Shown here: positions 60,195 to 64,000 of the stretch, piece by piece | Layout: each line of letters opens with the position of its first letter | Numbering within the stretch: position 1 is the stretch's first letter | DNA from: Haloarcula laminariae | Lineage (GTDB): Archaea; Halobacteriota; Halobacteria; Halobacteriales; Haloarculaceae | Reading direction: 5' to 3' | Assembly (NCBI RefSeq): GCF_025457605.1 | Contig: NZ_JAMZFY010000001.1 | Coordinates: forward strand, 1,736,001 to 1,800,000 | DNA: 64,000 nt | The notes under the pieces: generated by a model | Databases searched by the model: none | What the model saw: only the letters and a program-made list of their open reading frames with translations | What the model was told of the DNA's origin: nothing | Position numbers and translations under genes: made by a program

Positions 60195-60902
60195 TCACCG
60201 CTTCCACTCGCCCGACGCTTCGCCGTGGAACTCGCCGCGTGCCTCCCGCTCCAGTGGCCAGAACGTGACAGCCGTGGCCACGACGAAAAAGACCGTGACA
60301 GCGGCGACGACGAGTTCGCCGGCGAGGCCCGGAATCGAGGCCGTCTCGACCCACGACTGTTCGGGCGTATAGAGACTGATTCGGAACCCCCAGGCGACGC
60401 CGAGGAGGACGTACAGCGGGTAGTACACCTTCCGGAGCCGGCGGGACAGCGCCTCCCGGTAGCTCACCTTGAACGTGGGCCTGCGGAGGTCGTCGGCGAG
60501 TTCGCTACGCCACTCGGCGAAGGGAGCCGCCTCGGGGTCCAGCGAGTTCGCGAAGAGGTTCTCCTCCAGTACGCGGATACGCGCCCGACACGCGTCGAAG
60601 GTCCGGTAGCGTCGCACGTCGAAGAAGAGGAACAGCGACACGCCCAGTATCCCGATGAGCAGGAGATACGCGGCCACGTCGCCGCCACGGAACGCGAGAG
60701 CGAGGACGGCCGTCACGAGGACGATGGCCCAGTCGATGGTCAGGTCGAGCCGCGTGAGGAGGCTCCCGCTCTGTGAGACTTCGCCCCGGTAGTAGTGTGG
60801 CATCAACGCGAGAAACTCCTCGGAGTCGGTCGCCGCGGTCTGGCCCACCTCGCGGGCCTCCGGGTCGGTCGCGTCGAAGTCACTCGGGTCGTCGTCGGTC
60901 AT
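60195..60902 (-). CDS. DUF2270 family membrane protein
   Basis: A 235-residue protein. MPHYYRGEVSQSGSLLTRLDLTIDWAIVLVTAVL and FFDVRRYRTFDACRARIRVLEENLFA are typical of DUF2270, with about four helices. Function is unknown. It converges on the DUF420 gene with 31 bases between. The ATG at 60902 gives the acidic N terminus seen in the family. Confidence 0.87.
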   Translation of the reverse strand: MTDDDPSDFDATDPEAREVGQTAATDSEEFLALMPHYYRGEVSQSGSLLTRLDLTIDWAIVLVTAVLALAFRGGDVAAYLLLIGILGVSLFLFFDVRRYRTFDACRARIRVLEENLFANSLDPEAAPFAEWRSELADDLRRPTFKVSYREALSRRLRKVYYPLYVLLGVAWGFRISLYTPEQSWVETASIPGLAGELVVAAVTVFFVVATAVTFWPLEREARGEFHGEASGEWKR

Positions 60903-61047
60903 AGCCGGGCAACCTCCGCCCTACGTGACAGTCGTAACACCATAGATAATTGATATGTGTCGTGACACATGCCGGTTTCGGAGTCCGCACAGCTGGCCCC
61001 ACTCCGGTCGAAACCTCGAATACCGTCTCACTCCGTGCAAAACCGCC

Positions 61048-61112
61048 AACTCACGGGTCACTCCGCTCCCCGTTCGTGAGTTCGGAGACGTCTCACTCCG
61101 TTCGACGTCTCC
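61048..61112 (-). terminator. Tandem hairpins at the purF 3' end
   Basis: Two inverted repeats follow the purF stop. The nearer has stems GGAGACGTC/GACGTCTCC (61084-61092 and 61104-61112, beginning on the last base of the TAG). The second has AACTCACG/CGTGAGTT (61048-61055 and 61075-61082). Both loops include CGGAGTGA, and a third copy of that octamer lies at about 61027-61034. No long T-run follows. A role in termination or mRNA 3' protection is inferred. Confidence 0.5.
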
Positions 61113-62554
61113 TAGTCGTCTGCCGGCGTCGGTTGCCCGTCTATCTCCGGCCGAACGACATCGCGGTCGGTCTCCTCGCCCTCTATGTCGTAGGGGTACT
61201 CGCCGGTGACACAGCCCAGACAGAGGTCGGCCCGGCTGGTCTCCAGCGTCTCCGCGATGGCGTCGATGGAGAGGTAGGAGAGCGAATCGGCGCCTATCTC
61301 CTCGCGAATCTCCTCAACGGACTGGTCGCCCGCGATGAGTTCGTCGCGGGAGGCCATGTCGATGCCCATGTAACAGGGGGCGATAATCGGCGGGGCGCCG
61401 ATGCGGACGTTGACCTCCTCCGCGCCGGCGTCTTTCAGCAGCTGCACGAGCTGGTTCGAGGTGGTCCCACGGACGATGGAGTCGTCGATGATGGTGACCT
61501 TCTTGCCCTCGATGGTCGACTTGATGGGATTGAGCTTCAGGCGGACGGCGCGTTCGCGCTCGTCCTGGGTCGGCATGATGAACGTCCGGCCGACATAGCG
61601 GTTTTTCATCAGCCCCTCCGCGAACTCGATGTCCGACCCGTCGTCCTGTGCGGCCTCGGCGTAGCCCGAGGCGAAGGCGCGTCCGGAGTCGGGCACCGGT
61701 AACACCACGTCGGAGTCGACCCCCGACTCGTCCCAGAGTTTGCGGCCCAGTTCGCGCCGGACCTCGTAGACGAGGTTCTCGTCGATAGTCGAGTCGGGCC
61801 GGGCGAAGTAGACGTGTTCGAAGAAGCAGTGGGCCGTGTTCTCCTGCTCGATGAGCTGATAGGTGTCGTAGCCGGTGCCGTCGTCGTGGAGGACGACGAG
61901 TTCGCCGGGGCGGACGTCCCGAATCAGTTCCCCGTCGAGCGTGTCGATGGCCGCCGACTCGGAGGTGAGCACGTAGCCGTCATCCAGTTCGCCGATGACC
62001 AGCGGGCGGTTGCCCTGCGGGTCCCGCACGCCGAGGACGGTCTCGTCGTGCATGATGGTAAGCGAGTACGAGCCGTGGATGCGCTCCATGGTCCGCTTGA
62101 CCGCGCGGACGAGGTCCTCCTCAAGCAGGTTCCGGGCGAGGTCGTGAGCGATGACCTCGGTGTCGCCGTCGGAGGTGAAAGCGTGCCCCAGGTCCGCTAT
62201 CTCGTCGCGAATCTCGTCCGCGTTGACGAGGTTTCCGTTGTGAGACAGCCCCAGCGACCCGGACTTGAACGACACCGAGAACGGCTGGGCACAGCAGGAG
62301 TTGACGCTGCCTGCGGTGGGGTAGCGGACGTGGCCGATGCCGTTCGACCCCGTCAGCGATTCGAGGTCGCCGGGGCCGAAGGCGTCGCCGACCAGCCCCA
62401 TCTCGACGTGGCTGTGCTGCTGGAAGCCGTCATGGGTGACGATGCCCGCGGACTCCTGTCCGCGATGCTGGAGGGCGTACAGAGAGTAGTAGAGCGGGCG
62501 GGCGGCGTCTCGGTCTTCGAGAGCGATACCAACAACGCCGCACTTCTCGTGCAT
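61112..62554 (-). CDS. purF: Amidophosphoribosyltransferase
   Basis: A 480-residue enzyme for the first committed step of purine synthesis. Cys5 (MHEKCGVVGI) is the likely N-terminal nucleophile after propeptide removal. LQHRGQESAGI, GHVRYPTAG and the PRPP loop VTIIDDSIVRGTTS are present. Cys residues in AHCFFEH, APCYMG and CLGC fit the four ligands of a Bacillus-type [4Fe-4S] cluster, which is linked to oxygen sensitivity. It starts nine bases after the L37e stop and is the third gene of that operon. Confidence 0.97.
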   Translation of the reverse strand: MHEKCGVVGIALEDRDAARPLYYSLYALQHRGQESAGIVTHDGFQQHSHVEMGLVGDAFGPGDLESLTGSNGIGHVRYPTAGSVNSCCAQPFSVSFKSGSLGLSHNGNLVNADEIRDEIADLGHAFTSDGDTEVIAHDLARNLLEEDLVRAVKRTMERIHGSYSLTIMHDETVLGVRDPQGNRPLVIGELDDGYVLTSESAAIDTLDGELIRDVRPGELVVLHDDGTGYDTYQLIEQENTAHCFFEHVYFARPDSTIDENLVYEVRRELGRKLWDESGVDSDVVLPVPDSGRAFASGYAEAAQDDGSDIEFAEGLMKNRYVGRTFIMPTQDERERAVRLKLNPIKSTIEGKKVTIIDDSIVRGTTSNQLVQLLKDAGAEEVNVRIGAPPIIAPCYMGIDMASRDELIAGDQSVEEIREEIGADSLSYLSIDAIAETLETSRADLCLGCVTGEYPYDIEGEETDRDVVRPEIDGQPTPADD

Positions 62555-62563
62555 GATGGTAAG

Positions 62564-62737
62564 TTACTCGCCGGCTTTCGACTGCCACTCGTAGTCACGT
62601 CGTTTCGCCGATTTGCCGAAGCCGCACGACGAGCAGACCTTCTTTTTCGTATGATACGATTTGTTCCCACACCGTCGACATTTCGTGTGTGTCGTGGTGT
62701 TCTTCTTGCCCTGGCTCGGGGTTCCTGCACCAGTCAT
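62564..62737 (-). CDS. rpl37e: 50S ribosomal protein L37e
   Basis: A 57-residue ribosomal protein. KCRRCG and CSSCGFG form a zinc ribbon, and the rest is highly basic ([19 protein letters not shown]). Its ATG lies within the stop of the LSm gene (ATGA at 62734-62737), so translation is coupled. Confidence 0.97.
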   Translation of the reverse strand: MTGAGTPSQGKKNTTTHTKCRRCGNKSYHTKKKVCSSCGFGKSAKRRDYEWQSKAGE

Positions 62738-62916
62738 GGGTTGATAGATACGACGTTATCGCCGCGTATAATCGTTGTGTCTTCGTCCTCAATTACCAGG
62801 TTCATATGCTGGTCGTAGCCGGTCAGCTCGCCCTCGAATATTTCGCCGCCTTTCAACTGTACGGTGACGGCCTCGCCGAGCGACGCTTCGAGCACGTCCA
62901 GCGGTCGTCCACTCAT
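62734..62916 (-). CDS. lsm: LSm/Sm-like RNA-binding protein
   Basis: A 60-residue short Sm[43 protein letters not shown] holds the Sm1 motif and [10 protein letters not shown] the Sm2 motif. It forms rings that bind U-rich RNA. The ATG at 62916 follows a CGTTTAAG box by about 24-31 bases. The LSm-L37e overlap is conserved in haloarchaea. Here purF completes the operon. Confidence 0.96.
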   Translation of the reverse strand: MSGRPLDVLEASLGEAVTVQLKGGEIFEGELTGYDQHMNLVIEDEDTTIIRGDNVVSINP

Positions 62917-62993
62917 GTAGGGTTCCCATCGTGACGGGCGCTTAAACGTACCGCTTGGCGGTCGGTATTGGTCACTCGCCGAACAGCACCCGG

Positions 62994-64000
62994 TCACGCC
63001 GACCCGCTGCCGACGCCGTCGTCCGAATCGTCCTCGCCGGAGTCTGCGCGCTTCTCCAGGTCGCGCTCGGTCCCCGCCGGTATCGCCTCGACGCCGTCGC
63101 CGTCGATGAGCACCGGGAGGACCAGCCGCGCAAAGTGATAGACGACGACGAGCAAGAGCGGCCCCAGGAAGAGGCCGTACCACCCGAACAACAGGGGACC
63201 GATGACGTAGGCGATCATCACGAGGCCGACGTGGAGGTTCCGCCCGGAGACGTACGGCCGGAGGACGAGGTCGGGGATGAAGTCCACGAAGACGACCGTC
63301 GCGACGACGAAGGCGGCGGGGAACCACAGCGGGTCCCCGCCCAGAATCGCTCGCGCGAACAGCCCGATGGACAGCGGGACGTAGACGAGCTTCATCCCGA
63401 CGACGGGGATGAGGCTCGCGGCGCCGGCCAGGACGGCCATCAGCGCGGGGTAGGGGATGCCGTCGGCCGGCGCGAAGGCGTTCAGGGCGATGTAGACGAA
63501 CGCGGCGACGATGACGATGGCGAACGCGTTCAGGATGTTGCCGAAGTAGACGCTCCCGAGGTCCTCGTCGACCTCCGTCAGATAGACGCTCAGGAACTCC
63601 TCCTGGTCGCTGAACGTCTCCCGGACCCAGCGCCCCAGCCTCGGCCCGTCGCGGAGCAGGTAGAACGCCACGGCGAGGGCCAGGAAGACGTTGATGAGCG
63701 CGGTGCCGACGATGGGGACGTACCCCAGCGCGCCCTCCGCGACGAGTTGGCCCGCGTTGACGATGTCGGGGTTCTGGAGCAGCATCTGCGGGTCCTGAAC
63801 GATGTCGGAGACGTCCAGATAGGGCTCCAACTGGTCGGTCAGCGGGCCGAGGTCGACAGACTGCTGGAGGCGCGCGAGCTCCTGGGCCGCGATGGCGAGG
63901 GTGTACCCCACGAGCAGCACCACCGGGACGGCGAGCGCCAGCAGGGCCGTCGCGGCCGCGATGCTCGGCCGGAGCTTCGCTCTGAACCGTCGGTAGGCCG
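62994..64000 (-). CDS. AI-2E family transporter, 3' part
   Basis: The frame continues to the window edge, so the N terminus is missing. About eight helices are visible, with the family motifs FYLLRDGP, GNILNAFAIV, LAGAASLIPVVGMKLVYVP and FIPDLVLRPYVSG. Members of this group (PF01594) are proposed permeases, and AI-2 itself is unlikely to be the substrate in an archaeon. The C-terminal 30 residues are acidic. Confidence 0.9.
   Translation of the reverse strand, partial: AYRRFRAKLRPSIAAATALLALAVPVVLLVGYTLAIAAQELARLQQSVDLGPLTDQLEPYLDVSDIVQDPQMLLQNPDIVNAGQLVAEGALGYVPIVGTALINVFLALAVAFYLLRDGPRLGRWVRETFSDQEEFLSVYLTEVDEDLGSVYFGNILNAFAIVIVAAFVYIALNAFAPADGIPYPALMAVLAGAASLIPVVGMKLVYVPLSIGLFARAILGGDPLWFPAAFVVATVVFVDFIPDLVLRPYVSGRNLHVGLVMIAYVIGPLLFGWYGLFLGPLLLVVVYHFARLVLPVLIDGDGVEAIPAGTERDLEKRADSGEDDSDDGVGSGSA

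Noticed and set aside
1-64000. Looked for CRISPR arrays, transposases, toxin-antitoxin pairs and restriction-modification genes.
   Set aside because: No regularly spaced repeats, DDE/HUH transposase motifs, or methylase/endonuclease motifs were seen. The accessory content is limited to the 40.8-42.6 kb patch.

Overview
The window is a stretch of haloarchaeal chromosome. The evidence is high GC with strong GC3, acidic proteins, AT-rich TATA-like boxes about 27 bases upstream of start codons (typical of leaderless mRNAs), and archaeal markers: Cdc48, MBF1, the LSm-L37e pair, a tRNA-Trp with a guide-RNA intron, CDP-alcohol lipid synthases, Tat lipoproteins and HalX/HalOD1 signalling proteins. 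The family Haloarculaceae is a reasonable guess, but genus cannot be fixed from the sequence alone. No rRNA, CRISPR array, transposase or integrase was found. Most of the window is ordinary chromosome with one small AT-rich accessory patch.

Layout. 1-5.4 kb: the end of a DUF63 membrane protein, a fused cyclodehydratase/YcaO protein, a TbsP-like regulator and a CHAT/caspase-like protein. 5.5-11 kb: glyA and folD (one-carbon metabolism) flanking a translationally coupled pair of sulfatase-fold enzymes. 11-19.3 kb: small conserved haloarchaeal proteins, beta-carbonic anhydrase, EamA exporter, flippase-like protein, SurE, a membrane histidine kinase, and an Rsm22-like methyltransferase overlapping a prephenate dehydrogenase. 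19.5-27 kb: FAH-family hydrolase, an iron-box-preceded GMC oxidoreductase with a likely Fe-S cysteine set, then a signalling block (double KaiC ATPase plus two PAS histidine kinases). 27-30 kb: CopD-like protein and the overlapping hisC-AK6-archaetidyl transferase operon. 30-34.7 kb: HalOD1, small membrane proteins, MBF1, HalX regulator, tpiA and another PAS kinase. 34.7-40.5 kb: HerA/DUF87 ATPase, DNA polymerase IV with three PCNA-box-like motifs, malate:quinone oxidoreductase.

40.8-42.6 kb is the accessory patch: a type IV pilin, about 450 bases of AT-rich sequence with no convincing gene, and three tiny overlapping genes next to the intron-bearing tRNA-Trp. 42.9-50 kb: DUF5795 and DUF5794 proteins, guaB, a GNAT, tRNA-Lys with two tRNA-like 3' fragments nearby, a Tat lipoprotein, a TrkA-N/DHH phosphoesterase (c-di-AMP hydrolase candidate) and a PRC-barrel protein. 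50-55 kb: SRPBCC protein, KaiC-like DUF7504 protein, archaetidylserine synthase, and a small protein abutting Cdc48. 54.9-60.2 kb: aa3-type terminal oxidase genes (subunits III, I, II and DUF420). 60.2-64 kb: DUF2270, the LSm-L37e-purF operon and a truncated AI-2E-type transporter.

The most notable points are the orphan YcaO cyclodehydratase and CHAT protein flanking a TbsP-like regulator, the iron-box/Fe-S GMC oxidoreductase, the sulfatase-fold pair with different nucleophiles, the triple PIP-box tail on DinB (a similar motif ends a tiny accessory protein), and an 18-bp perfect palindrome centred on a TATA box before a histidine kinase.
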